From the NCBI GenBank assembly GCA_003161575.1, contig PMOE01000059.1, forward strand, positions 35,958-99,957: a stretch of DNA of 64,000 nucleotides, read 5' to 3'. The notes below the pieces were generated by a model. That model searched no databases. It was not told the origin of the DNA and saw nothing but the letters and a program-made list of their open reading frames with translations. This DNA comes from Acidimicrobiaceae bacterium. Its GTDB lineage: Bacteria; Actinomycetota; Acidimicrobiia; Acidimicrobiales; RAAP-2. This document shows positions 36,373 to 44,646 of this stretch, in pieces (within the stretch, counting starts at the first letter, position 1; each line of letters opens with the position of its first letter). A program made the translations under genes and the position numbers.

Positions 36373-36461
36373 GGCGGAGGTCAAACCCCTTTCTCTGACG
36401 GCCACCGCGCTGGGGCCGATCATGTGAAATGGTTCACAAACCTCGTGCGGAGGGCCTAGCA

Positions 36462-36752
36462 ATGGCATTGATGTGGAACCGGACTGTCGATTGGGACCTG
36501 GACGACTGGCGGAAGGTGGCGGCGTGCCGCAACACCGAACCCGACCTGTTCTTCCCCGTCGGCACCACGGGCCCGGCGGTCGATCAGATCGACTCGGCCA
36601 AGGGTGTCTGCCGGGCCTGTGAGGCCCAAGAGCCCTGCCTCGACTTCGCCCTGGCCACCAATCAAGAGTCCGGGGTCTGGGGCGGTACGTCCGAAGAGGA
36701 GCGCCGAAAGCTCCGAAAAGCCTGGTTGGCCGCACGCCGCCGGGCCAACTGA
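36462..36752 (+). CDS. WhiB-family [4Fe-4S] transcription regulator, WhiB1-like
   Basis: A 96-aa Wbl protein. The four cluster cysteines are C22, C50, C53 and C59 (AACRNTEPDLFF, GVCRACEAQEPC), followed by the GVWGG turn (71-75) and a basic tail RKLRKAWLAARRR. DLFFPVG-TGPA resembles WhiB1/WblE. ATG 36462 follows GGAGG by 8 nt; an ATG eleven codons earlier lacks this. Convergent with a PdtaS-like kinase gene, as whiB1 (Rv3219) and pdtaS (Rv3220c) are adjacent in M. tuberculosis. Known WhiB1 is NO-sensitive and binds the primary sigma factor; this copy is likely equivalent. Confidence 0.93.
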   Translation: MALMWNRTVDWDLDDWRKVAACRNTEPDLFFPVGTTGPAVDQIDSAKGVCRACEAQEPCLDFALATNQESGVWGGTSEEERRKLRKAWLAARRRAN

Positions 36753-36775
36753 CCCGCACACTCCCCCCCTTTCGT

Positions 36776-36799
36776 CGACCCGGCCCCCCGGCCGGGTCG
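36776..36799. terminator. Bidirectional terminator between whiB and pdtaS
   Basis: CGACCCGGCC-CCCC-GGCCGGGTCG is a perfect 10-bp stem with a 4-nt loop, extendable by one T-A pair. It lies centrally between two convergent genes and would act on both strands. Confidence 0.8.
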
Positions 36800-36835
36800 A
36801 ACGCTGTCGGGGGACACCCCGCGACAACGGACCGC

Positions 36836-38380
36836 TCAACTGTGACCCGGTCCGCGCGGGGGGACCACGATGCGCACCTCGGTTCCACCGCCTCCGTCTT
36901 CGGGCAGCGTCTGCATGGTGATCGACCCGTCGAGCTGGCTCACCACCAGGTCGCGCACGATCGAGAGCCCGAGGCTCGTGGTCCGCTCGATGTCGAACCC
37001 CTCGGGCAACCCGCAGCCGTCGTCACGGACCTCGACCGACAGTTCGCCACCTCGCGAGACCAGGACCACCAGCACGTGACCGACCGGGGAGCGCACCGCA
37101 CTCCCCCCCTCTCCCTCGAGCTCGGCCGCTTCGTCGTCGCCCGGGTCGGCACCGAAGGCGTGCTCCACCGCGTTCTGCAGGATCTCGGCCAGGATCACGG
37201 CGAGCGGGGTGGCCACGTCGGCCGAGACGTCGCCCAGATCGCCCGACACGGTGATCTCGACCGGGCGGCTGGACACGACCGAGTCCTGGGCCATCTGGAC
37301 GAGCGACGCGACGATCTCGTCGAAGGGCACCTCGTCACCCGGGTCGCGCGAGAGGATCTCGTGGACGAGCGCAATCGAGCGCACCCGGCGCTCCGCCTCG
37401 CGCAGGGCCTCGCGTCCGGCCCCGACGGCGACGCGTCGCGCCTGGAGGCTGAGCAGCGACGAGATGGTCTGCAGGTTGTTCTTGACCCGGTGGTGCACCT
37501 CGCGGATGGCCGCGTCTTTGGACAACAGCAGCCGGTCGAGCCGCCGCACGTCGGTCACGTCACGCAGGAGGATCATCGCCCCGGTCACCGATCCGTGGGA
37601 CAACAATGGGATGCAGTGGACCAAGACGATCACGTCGGGACGACGCTCGACCTCTTCGACCACCGGCCGCCCCGTCGCCAACGCCCACTCGACCGCCGAC
37701 TCTTCCACCCCGAGCTCGGTGAACCGCCGGCCATCGGGCGGTGAGTAGACGCCCATCCGGTGGAAGGCGTTGATGGCGTTGGGCGAGGCGAACTCGACCC
37801 GGCCCTCGGCGTCGACGACGACCACGCCGTCACCGACCCGGGGCGCCTCCTCGGTGCCCACGTCCTCGTCGGGGAAGGGGAACGCCGACTCGGCCACCAT
37901 GGCCGCCAGTCGCTCGAAGACCTCCAGGTAGGTCCTCTCGTAGAGACTGGTCGGGCCGCGCAACGGCGCCAGCGACACCCGCAAGAGAACGGCGATGACC
38001 TTGCCGTCCAAGCGGACCGGGATGTTCTCGACGGGGACCGTCTCGCCGAGTACCGGGTGGTGGATCTTGCCCCGCACGATGTCTTCTGTGTGCAGCGCAG
38101 CCGCGCTCAGTGTCCACGCGGTCTCAGCCACGGTCTGGCCGACCAGGTCCTGTTCGACGAGGGTGGGGCGGTTGTTCGGCCGGATCTGGCCGAGCACCAC
38201 CAGCTGGGGCTCGTCGCCGATGAGGTCGGGGTGCGAGTCCGACACCGGGACCATGAGCAACAGGTCGGAGAACGACAGGTCGGCCAGCACCGACCACGAG
38301 CCGAGCAACCGCTGGAGGTGCTCGAGCTCTGCGGGACCGAGGTCGGTGTGCTGGAGGGCCAGCTCGGCGGGGGTCGCCAC
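36836..38380 (-). CDS. pdtaS: Sensor histidine kinase, PdtaS-like (HisKA_2/HWE type)
   Basis: Soluble histidine kinase of 514 aa. Residues 1-165 are a GAF-like sensor region, 180-280 a PAS-like domain (GDGVVVVDAEGRVEFASPNAI), then the HisKA_2 phosphoacceptor REVHHRVKNNLQT (H296/H297) and an ATPase domain with N box EILQNAVEHAF and G box VRDDGCGLP. The architecture and neighbourhood match PdtaS, whose partner PdtaR is an ANTAR RNA-binding response regulator. No response regulator gene is adjacent, as in mycobacteria. A PHP gene lies 3 nt upstream, so they are probably co-transcribed. Confidence 0.92.
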   Translation of the reverse strand: MATPAELALQHTDLGPAELEHLQRLLGSWSVLADLSFSDLLLMVPVSDSHPDLIGDEPQLVVLGQIRPNNRPTLVEQDLVGQTVAETAWTLSAAALHTEDIVRGKIHHPVLGETVPVENIPVRLDGKVIAVLLRVSLAPLRGPTSLYERTYLEVFERLAAMVAESAFPFPDEDVGTEEAPRVGDGVVVVDAEGRVEFASPNAINAFHRMGVYSPPDGRRFTELGVEESAVEWALATGRPVVEEVERRPDVIVLVHCIPLLSHGSVTGAMILLRDVTDVRRLDRLLLSKDAAIREVHHRVKNNLQTISSLLSLQARRVAVGAGREALREAERRVRSIALVHEILSRDPGDEVPFDEIVASLVQMAQDSVVSSRPVEITVSGDLGDVSADVATPLAVILAEILQNAVEHAFGADPGDDEAAELEGEGGSAVRSPVGHVLVVLVSRGGELSVEVRDDGCGLPEGFDIERTTSLGLSIVRDLVVSQLDGSITMQTLPEDGGGGTEVRIVVPPRGPGHS

Positions 38381-38383
38381 GGC

Positions 38384-39310
38384 TCAGTGCTCCCCGTTGT
38401 TGTCCGCGGTGGCCGGGGAGCGCATATCCACGGTGGTCGGGGCGACCTCGAGGCGGTGGGGTTGACGGCGGCGGTAGCCCTGAAGGTGGTCGATGCCCAC
38501 CGAGCCGAGGAGCGCCCGCAGGTCGTCGGCCCGGTCGGCCACACAGTCGAGCTGGTGGGCATCCGACGCGGTGGTGAAGGGGACCCCGTGCGCCGCCATG
38601 CGCACCAAGAGCGGCTGGGCGGGGTACTGCTCGCCGACGGGCTTGCGCCAACCGGCGGAGGAGACCTCGGCCGCCATGCCCGAGCCCGCCGCGATCTCAG
38701 CGATCCGGTCCCACCACTCCGTCGGGTTGTCGAGCCGCTGCCCGGTCACCTTGATGAGGTCGGGGTGGGCCAGGACGTCGCAGGTGGCGCTCGCCGCCAG
38801 CTCGGCCAGGGCGTCGCCGTACGCGTCGAAGCAGGCGTCGACTGACCGTGTCGACCACTCGGCCATCGAGGGCACGTCGGAGATGTCGTCGAAGCGCCAG
38901 GCCCCGATCCAGTGCACCGAACCCAACAGCACGTCGAAGGGGTAGCCGGCCAGCAGATCGGCGACGGTGTCCATGCGGCCGCGGTAATAGTCGACCTCGA
39001 GACCCATCACCACCGGCAGACCGGCCGCTTTGGCCTCGAGCACCGTCTCGACGTAGGCGTCCAGATCGGCCCGGGCGTGGTGGTCCCAATAGTCGGCCAT
39101 CGAGGCCCGGAGCTCGGGCGACGGTTCGTCCTGCGCCCACCACCGCCCGAGGGCGTCGGTGGCCTGGACGAAACGGAAGAGGTGTTCGGTCAGCGCCACC
39201 TCGACCACACCGACCCGCTCGGCCCGCTCGCAGTAGGCCGCGATCTGCTCGAGGCTGAGCGGCGTCTCGCGCTCGTGGTGCGGCCAGAGGTGGAGGTGGT
39301 AGTCGAGCAC
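38384..39310 (-). CDS. PHP-domain phosphoesterase (histidinol-phosphatase-like)
   Basis: Metal-dependent phosphoesterase of 308 aa. Metal-ligand motifs are DYHLHLW near the N-terminus, TEHLF, GLEVDYY, GSVHW, LAHPDL and TASDAHQLD near the C-terminus, all in PHP order. It could be HisK-type histidinol-phosphatase, but no his genes are here, so a different phosphate ester is possible. GTG start. It overlaps nothing but runs directly into the pdtaS-like gene. Confidence 0.85.
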   Translation of the reverse strand: MLDYHLHLWPHHERETPLSLEQIAAYCERAERVGVVEVALTEHLFRFVQATDALGRWWAQDEPSPELRASMADYWDHHARADLDAYVETVLEAKAAGLPVVMGLEVDYYRGRMDTVADLLAGYPFDVLLGSVHWIGAWRFDDISDVPSMAEWSTRSVDACFDAYGDALAELAASATCDVLAHPDLIKVTGQRLDNPTEWWDRIAEIAAGSGMAAEVSSAGWRKPVGEQYPAQPLLVRMAAHGVPFTTASDAHQLDCVADRADDLRALLGSVGIDHLQGYRRRQPHRLEVAPTTVDMRSPATADNNGEH

Positions 39311-39327
39311 GTGGGCTGGCCCGATCC

Positions 39328-39972
39328 TCAGCCGGCTCGGCGGATAATCGTCACTCCGTCGCGGATCGTGGTGAGCACGCAGACCACCCGGGGGTCGGCC
39401 GCCAGCTTGTCGTTGAACACCCGCAAGGCCCGGGCGTTCTCCTCGGCGCCTTCGGGATCGAGCACCCCGCCACCGAAGAGCGTGTTGTCGGCCAGGATCA
39501 CGCCACGCTCGCTGAGCTTGCCGAGCACCGCTTCGAAGTAGGCGTCGTAGCCCGGCTTGTCGGCGTCGATGAAGACCAGATCGAAGGGCCCGTCGATGCG
39601 CCCGAGCGAGTCGAGGGCCGGACCCTCGACCACCTCGATGCGGTCCGCGTAGGGGCTGGCTGAAATATTGGCCCGGGCCGTCGCGGCGTGGTGGGGGTCG
39701 ACCTCGAGGGTGGTGATGGTGCCCCCCGGCGCCAGCCCGGCCGCCATGGCGAGCGACGAGAAGCCGGTGAAGGTCCCGATCTCGAGGACCGAGGTGGCCC
39801 CGGTGGAAAAGACCATCAGCTCGAGGAACCGGCCCTCCTGGCGGCCGACCATCATGTACCAGGCGGCGAATTCACGACGGGTGGATTCCTCGACGGCGGC
39901 GAGATGGGCCGGCAGCGCGGTGGTGTGTTCTTCGGCGTAGGCCTCGGCGGCGGGGTCAACGAGTGGGCTCAT
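39328..39972 (-). CDS. SAM-dependent O-methyltransferase (CCoAOMT family)
   Basis: Class I methyltransferase of 214 aa. VLEIGTFTGFSSLAMA is the SAM-binding motif I, TLEVDPHHAATA motif II, and FDLVFIDADKPGYDAY contains the catalytic/metal aspartates of the catechol O-methyltransferase-like family; ILADNTLFGGGV follows. Actinobacterial members methylate small phenols or peptidyl intermediates; the substrate here is unknown. Lies 17 nt upstream of the PHP gene on the same strand. Confidence 0.92.
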   Translation of the reverse strand: MSPLVDPAAEAYAEEHTTALPAHLAAVEESTRREFAAWYMMVGRQEGRFLELMVFSTGATSVLEIGTFTGFSSLAMAAGLAPGGTITTLEVDPHHAATARANISASPYADRIEVVEGPALDSLGRIDGPFDLVFIDADKPGYDAYFEAVLGKLSERGVILADNTLFGGGVLDPEGAEENARALRVFNDKLAADPRVVCVLTTIRDGVTIIRRAG

Positions 39973-40069
39973 GACTGCATGCTACGGCGCCCACCGCAAA
40001 GCGACCGCCGCCGGGATCGGGCCCGGTCAGCGTGCAATGGTGCGACAAGCATGCAGCCGTCCGTCGCGC

Positions 40070-41308
40070 TCAGGCCCAGATCTTGTCGCCGAGCCGGAGG
40101 AGCCCGCCCATGTCGTAAATGTCGGCGTCGAAGAAGGGGACGGTCGCAAGCACCTCGGGGCTGGTCGCCAGCTCGGCCTGCTGCTCGGCCTCGCGCCGGG
40201 CCACCACCGAGAAATTGAGGAAGCTCTCGGACACCTCTTCGAGCACGCGGGCGGTCTGTCCGGCGTCGGTCGGGAGGTCCTCGGCAAGCTCGGGAGCCCG
40301 CTCGTGCATCGTCTGGGCCACCTTGGCCGCCGCGGGGTCCCCGAAGTAGTCGGGGAGCACCTTGTTCAACACGATGGCCCCGAGATGCAGATCGCGCTGG
40401 ACCAGCTCGCGGGCGAAGAACTCGGCCTCGCGCATCGGGGTGGGCTCGAGGGTGGAGACGACCATGAACGTGGTCCGGCGGTCCGACAAGAGCCGGGTGA
40501 CCGACTCGGCCCGCTCGACGAAGCCGTCGTACATGGACTGAAAGAGGATGAAGAACTCCGAGATGTCGGCCAGGAACTGGGTGCCGAGGATCCGGTCGGC
40601 GATCTGGTAGAAGGGTTTGGAGGCGAAGTTCACGAGGCGCGACCGGTACGGCACGATGAGCCAGCGCAACAGGCGGCTCGAGAAGAAGTCGGCCATGCGC
40701 TGGGGGGCGTCGAGGAAATCGAGCGCGTTGCGGGTCGGTGGCGTGTCCACCACGATCAGGTCGTAGTCGCCTTCGGAGTGGATCTCGTAGAGCCGCTCCA
40801 TGGCGATGTAGTCGTGGCTTTGTACGAACCGACCCGAGATGTTGCGGTAGAGCGGGTTGGCCAGGATCTGCTTTTTTGTCTCGGCGTCGGGCGCGTGCCG
40901 TCGCACCAGCTCGTCCCAGCTCTGCTGGGCGTCGAGCATGGCGGCCCACAGTTCGCCCCGCGGGTTGACGCCGGCGTCGGAGAAGACCTCGTTGGGGATG
41001 CGCCGCTCGGTGTTGCCGATGCCCGATAGACCCAGAGCGTCGGCCAGCCGCTTGGCCGGGTCGATGGTGAGCACCAGCACCTTGCCGCCGTGGTGGCAGG
41101 CGGCCTGGGCGGCCAGGGCCGCCGCGGTGGTCGTCTTTCCCACCCCGCCCGGGCCACACACGATGACGATCTCTTTGGCCGCGAACAACCCGTCGAGCGA
41201 GCCCTCACGGGGGCGCCTCGGGGTGGCCGCCGGCGGCGGGGTGGCGGCGTGGCGGCGGCGGGAGGCCCCTCGGCCGGCCGGTTTGCCCCGGGCGCGCTCG
41301 GCAGACAT
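40070..41308 (-). CDS. ArsA-like anion-transporting ATPase (second of pair)
   Basis: Deviant Walker A P-loop ATPase of 412 aa. After an Arg/Pro-rich N-terminal tail the P-loop is GPGGVGKTTTAAAL, followed by LTIDPAKRLADALG and switch II VVDTPPTRNALDFLD. Unlike true ArsA it has one ATPase domain, and no arsenite-binding cysteine triad is visible. The start overlaps the preceding paralogue's stop (TGATG). The pair matches the mycobacterial Rv3679/Rv3680 (BagAB) arrangement, reported as a heteromeric complex linked to glycerol and redox stress tolerance. Confidence 0.88.
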   Translation of the reverse strand: MSAERARGKPAGRGASRRRHAATPPPAATPRRPREGSLDGLFAAKEIVIVCGPGGVGKTTTAAALAAQAACHHGGKVLVLTIDPAKRLADALGLSGIGNTERRIPNEVFSDAGVNPRGELWAAMLDAQQSWDELVRRHAPDAETKKQILANPLYRNISGRFVQSHDYIAMERLYEIHSEGDYDLIVVDTPPTRNALDFLDAPQRMADFFSSRLLRWLIVPYRSRLVNFASKPFYQIADRILGTQFLADISEFFILFQSMYDGFVERAESVTRLLSDRRTTFMVVSTLEPTPMREAEFFARELVQRDLHLGAIVLNKVLPDYFGDPAAAKVAQTMHERAPELAEDLPTDAGQTARVLEEVSESFLNFSVVARREAEQQAELATSPEVLATVPFFDADIYDMGGLLRLGDKIWA

Positions 41309-42303
41309 CAAAAACCCAGCTCTTCGCCGAGTGAGGCGGCGACCTGGCGGGTGGTGCGCAGTCCGTGGAAGCGGGTGAACAGATAGGGCAGGTAGAAAAT
41401 CGGGACGGAGGTGCCGAGCCCCTGGCGCAGTCGCTCGAGGTGAGCGGCCCGGGTGCGGCGCATGGTGACGGCCAGGCGTGCTCCTTCCATGAGCGGCTCG
41501 ACGTCACCCCCGGCCCGCACCGACAGCGTCTCGGTCAGTTCCGGCTGGCGCAGTAGTTCGAAGATCTCCTCTTCGCTCCGGCCGAAGAGCTCGGGCAGGA
41601 CCCGGTTGACGACGACGGCGGAGAGCCGGACCGTCGTCTCCTTCACCACCTTCTCGGCCAGCTCGAGTGTCTCTAACACCGGCATCTCCTCGGGTGTGGT
41701 CACCGCCACGAGGCCGGTGATCGCCGGGTCAGAGAGGATGTCGAGCATCCAGTGGGTCTGGCTGCGGATGAGCCCGACCTTGACCAGGTCGTTGATGACC
41801 TGGGGCGCGGCCAACTGGCCGATGATGTGGCCGGTGGCCGGGGCATCCACGATGACCAGGTCGTAGTGGCGCTCTCGCACCTCGTAACAGAACTTGCCGA
41901 CGGTGAGGATCTCGCGGACCCCGGGCGCCGCGGTGGCGACGAAGTCGAAGGCCTTGGCCAGAGGTCCGATCCGTCCGACGACGGGTATCCTCAGATTGAG
42001 CTTGAGGTACTCGCGCAGCGACGCCTCGGTGTCCATGGACATGGCGAAGACGCCCGGTGCGACCTCACGCGCGTCGAAGTCGGTGGGGGCGGTCTCGAAG
42101 AGCGAGGCGACGTCGCCCTTGCCGTCTCCTTCGCACAGGAGTACCCGCTTGCCATGCAGGGCGGCCAGCTGGGCCAGGGCGGCGGCGACGGTGGTCTTAC
42201 CCGTCCCGCCCTTGCCGGTGACGAAGACCAACTTCAGATCGAGCAGATCGGGGACGGTCCCCGGGGGGCCGCGTTGCTCGACGGGCTGGGTACTCAGGGC
42301 CAC
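41308..42303 (-). CDS. ArsA-like anion-transporting ATPase (first of pair)
   Basis: A 331-aa paralogue of the next gene. The P-loop is GKGGTGKTTVAAAL near residue 30, then CEGDGKGDVASLF and VIVDAPATGHIIGQL. C-terminally LYLPYLFT-like segment FYLPYLFTRFHGLRTTRQVA matches single-domain actinobacterial ArsA-like ATPases. It follows DUF3107 by 20 nt, making a DUF3107-ATPase-ATPase operon. Expected to form a heterocomplex with its partner. Confidence 0.88.
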   Translation of the reverse strand: MALSTQPVEQRGPPGTVPDLLDLKLVFVTGKGGTGKTTVAAALAQLAALHGKRVLLCEGDGKGDVASLFETAPTDFDAREVAPGVFAMSMDTEASLREYLKLNLRIPVVGRIGPLAKAFDFVATAAPGVREILTVGKFCYEVRERHYDLVIVDAPATGHIIGQLAAPQVINDLVKVGLIRSQTHWMLDILSDPAITGLVAVTTPEEMPVLETLELAEKVVKETTVRLSAVVVNRVLPELFGRSEEEIFELLRQPELTETLSVRAGGDVEPLMEGARLAVTMRRTRAAHLERLRQGLGTSVPIFYLPYLFTRFHGLRTTRQVAASLGEELGF

Positions 42304-42323
42304 GGGGCGAGGTGGGGACGCGC

Positions 42324-42563
42324 CTAGGGGGCGCCGAAGCCCACCCGGCGCTCGTGGGAGGGTGCCCCGACCTCGACGTAGGCGACCTTGGCCACCGGGA
42401 CCGCTACTCGGCGCCCCCGGCGGTCGGTCAGCCAGAGCACGGCGTCGTCACTGCCCGAAAGCGCTTTTTCTATGTCGGCCAGGATCTTGTCGCGATCGGC
42501 GTCCTCGGCCATCTCCACCTCGAGCTCCTTGGGGGTCTGGACGATCCCGATTCGCACATCCAC
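42324..42563 (-). CDS. DUF3107 family small protein
   Basis: A 79-aa actinobacterial protein, MDVRIGIVQTPKELEVEM, ending VPVAKVAYVEVGAPSHERRVGFG. It resembles M. tuberculosis Rv3208A (TB9.4). GTG start with GAGGAG 9 nt upstream. Function unknown; it heads the ArsA-like ATPase operon here, which may mean a structural or accessory role for that complex. Confidence 0.9.
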   Translation of the reverse strand: MDVRIGIVQTPKELEVEMAEDADRDKILADIEKALSGSDDAVLWLTDRRGRRVAVPVAKVAYVEVGAPSHERRVGFGAP

Positions 42564-42891
42564 CTGGCGTTGCTCCTCACACTCGACATCTGGTCACTCC
42601 GAGCTGGCCGAACCGACCAGCCATTGCACGTTACAGGGCTCGGCCAGACTGGAGGACATGGAGGACGACCCGGGCCCGGTCCCGACCGAACGCAGCCGCC
42701 GGTGGGCCGCCACCATGGGCGGGTTCAGGGCAGCGGGCCCCCTCCCCGACGACACCGGTGACGCCGGCCACCGCCCGCCCGATCTTCCCCCGGCCGGCGC
42801 GGGCGGTGGGGGGATGCGGGTGGCCCACGCCGACTCGTGGGCCACCGTTGGGCCCCCCGGCGGCGGGGCGGCGGGGCGGAGCAACGGCGCG
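42564..42891. other. Region between DUF3107 and the dGTPase-like gene
   Basis: This 328-nt divergent region should hold promoters for both directions. The dGTPase frame stays open through it, with alternative ATGs at 42658 (after GGAGG) and 42814, so part may be an N-terminal extension; its Gly/Pro/Ala-rich translation lacks family similarity. Confidence 0.5.
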
Positions 42892-43899
42892 ATGAGCCGG
42901 GAACGGCGGGAGGCGGCCGAAGAGGCGTCCCTGGCCAGCGGGGCCACCCGGGCTCGGGATGCGGGTGCACGCGCCGTCGCCGAAGAGCCCGACCCCTGGC
43001 GCACCTGCTTCGAGCGGGACCGCGACCGCATCCTCCACAGCACCTCTTTCCGGCGGCTGGCGGGCAAGACCCAGGTGTTCGTCTTCCCAGAAGACCATCA
43101 GCGCACCCGTCTGACCCACGCCCTCGAGGTGGCCCAGGTGGCCACGGGTGTCGCCCGGGCCTGCGGGCTCAACGTGGCCCTGACCGAGGCGATCGCCCTC
43201 GGGCATGACTGCGGGCACGGTCCGGGCGGCCACGCCAGCGAGGACGCCTTCGATCCCTATCTCCCCGGTGGTTTCGACCACGCCCCGTGGGGGGCCGAGG
43301 TCTCCCTGGCGTCGCTCAACCTGTGCGCCGAGACGCTCGACGGCATCGCCAACCACAGCTGGTCACGCCCCGCCCCCTCCACCCCAGAAGGAGAGGTCGT
43401 GAGCTGGGCCGACCGCATCGCCTACGTCTGCCACGACTGGGAGGACGCCGTCGACACCGGGATCGTGACCCCGGCCCTTCTGCCCGAGGTCGTCCGGGTC
43501 CGAAGCGGGAATCGCCGCGGCCCGCAACTCGGCTCGTTCATCGATGCGCTGGTGGCCACGGTGCTCGAGACCGGTCGCATCGCGATGGGCGAAGAGATGG
43601 CCGACGCACTCGCCACCTTCCGGGCCTGCAACTACGAACACATCTACCTGCGTGGGGCCTCGGTGACCCAGGGAGCAGCCGTCGTCGCCGTCCTCCGGGC
43701 GCTCGTCGAGCACTACGCCGATCGCCCCAATGCCATCCCGGCGGTCAAAGAGGCGGGTGGACTGGCCGGTGGGGGGGACACCGCCGTTCGCGCCGCGCTC
43801 AACTATGTCGCAGGCATGACCGACCGCTTCGCCTTCCGCCACGCGGTGGCCGAACTCGGCTGGGACCCGGCCCGGCTGCCCAAAGGCGTCGACGGATAA
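42892..43899 (+). CDS. dGTP triphosphohydrolase-like HD-domain protein
   Basis: Hydrolyses dNTPs to nucleosides and triphosphate, controlling dNTP pools. The 335-aa protein has RDRDRILHSTSFRRLAGKTQVF, the metal His in RTRLTHALEVAQVA, the HD pair GHDCGHGPGGH and the distal ADRIAYVCHDWEDAV. Start ATG 42892 leaves the usual 40-50 residues ahead of the core. Similar to the short actinobacterial Dgt type. Convergent with the next gene, only 14 nt between stops. Confidence 0.9.
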   Translation: MSRERREAAEEASLASGATRARDAGARAVAEEPDPWRTCFERDRDRILHSTSFRRLAGKTQVFVFPEDHQRTRLTHALEVAQVATGVARACGLNVALTEAIALGHDCGHGPGGHASEDAFDPYLPGGFDHAPWGAEVSLASLNLCAETLDGIANHSWSRPAPSTPEGEVVSWADRIAYVCHDWEDAVDTGIVTPALLPEVVRVRSGNRRGPQLGSFIDALVATVLETGRIAMGEEMADALATFRACNYEHIYLRGASVTQGAAVVAVLRALVEHYADRPNAIPAVKEAGGLAGGGDTAVRAALNYVAGMTDRFAFRHAVAELGWDPARLPKGVDG

Positions 43900-43913
43900 C
43901 TCCGACGGGCTGC

Positions 43914-44531
43914 TCAGTGGGCGGCGACGGCCGCCATCTTCTCTCCCCACACGCCCGGGAGCGTGCCGGTCTCGAGGAACTGCTCCGCCGCCCGGGTCAC
44001 ATGGGCCGCCGGCGGAACCTGGGCCAGGAGCTCTTTTCTGGCCAGCGAGGTCATTTCGAGCACCTCGATATGCAGTGCCTGCCCCATGCGGGTGCGGAGC
44101 ACGGTCTCGGGGAGGGCGGCCGCGTTGGGGTGGGTGGTCCCGGGCGCCGGGCCCTCCGACGGTGCCACCAGGGCGACCGTGTGCACCTCCGAGAAGGTGA
44201 TCGGGTGCCACTTGACCACCCGGCGGGCCACCCAACCCGAGCCGATGGCCACGAAGGCCAGCCGGACGACCGCCTCACCGGGGAGATGGACGACCGCTGA
44301 GGGGAGCCGGCCCCGCCCGAAGCTCGCTTCGTCGAGGTCGATCAGCTGGTGGCAGCCCACCAAGCGGATCGGCGGCGCCAGCGGCTTGGCCTTGGCCGGG
44401 GGGTCGAGCGGTCGGGGCACCGATCGCCACTGGCGTCCGTCCCAGTTCCATCGCTCGTCGGATGACAAAAAAGCCGCCACCCACTCAAAGCCGTCCCACC
44501 ACCACTTCTTGTCTACCGACAATTGGTTCAT
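43914..44531 (-). CDS. Uncharacterised protein with two WDG-W motifs
   Basis: A 205-aa protein I cannot assign. The N-terminus holds two tryptophan-rich repeats, KKWWWDGFEWV and WNWDGRQWRSVP, reminiscent of the WDG-x-x-W turn of DUF2510-like modules. The remainder is mixed alpha/beta with GEAVVRLAFVAIGSGWVARRVVKWHP and a Leu/Ala-rich C-terminal helix. No signal peptide or membrane span. ATG 44531. Ends opposite the dGTPase-like gene. Confidence 0.65.
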   Translation of the reverse strand: MNQLSVDKKWWWDGFEWVAAFLSSDERWNWDGRQWRSVPRPLDPPAKAKPLAPPIRLVGCHQLIDLDEASFGRGRLPSAVVHLPGEAVVRLAFVAIGSGWVARRVVKWHPITFSEVHTVALVAPSEGPAPGTTHPNAAALPETVLRTRMGQALHIEVLEMTSLARKELLAQVPPAAHVTRAAEQFLETGTLPGVWGEKMAAVAAH

Positions 44532-44646
44532 CGCTGGCAACCCCTGGTGCACTTGTATCCGCCCACCCGACTGCTCATGCTCGCAGCTGGCCACGCCAAT
44601 TTGGGGGATCCCCGCCGCGTGACCGAGCGCGCAGTGTGCCGATCGG

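Noticed and set aside
40070-42303. Arsenite efflux (ars) operon
   Set aside because: The two ATPases are single-domain ArsA-like proteins without an arsenite-binding cysteine cluster, and no arsB, arsR or arsC lies beside them.
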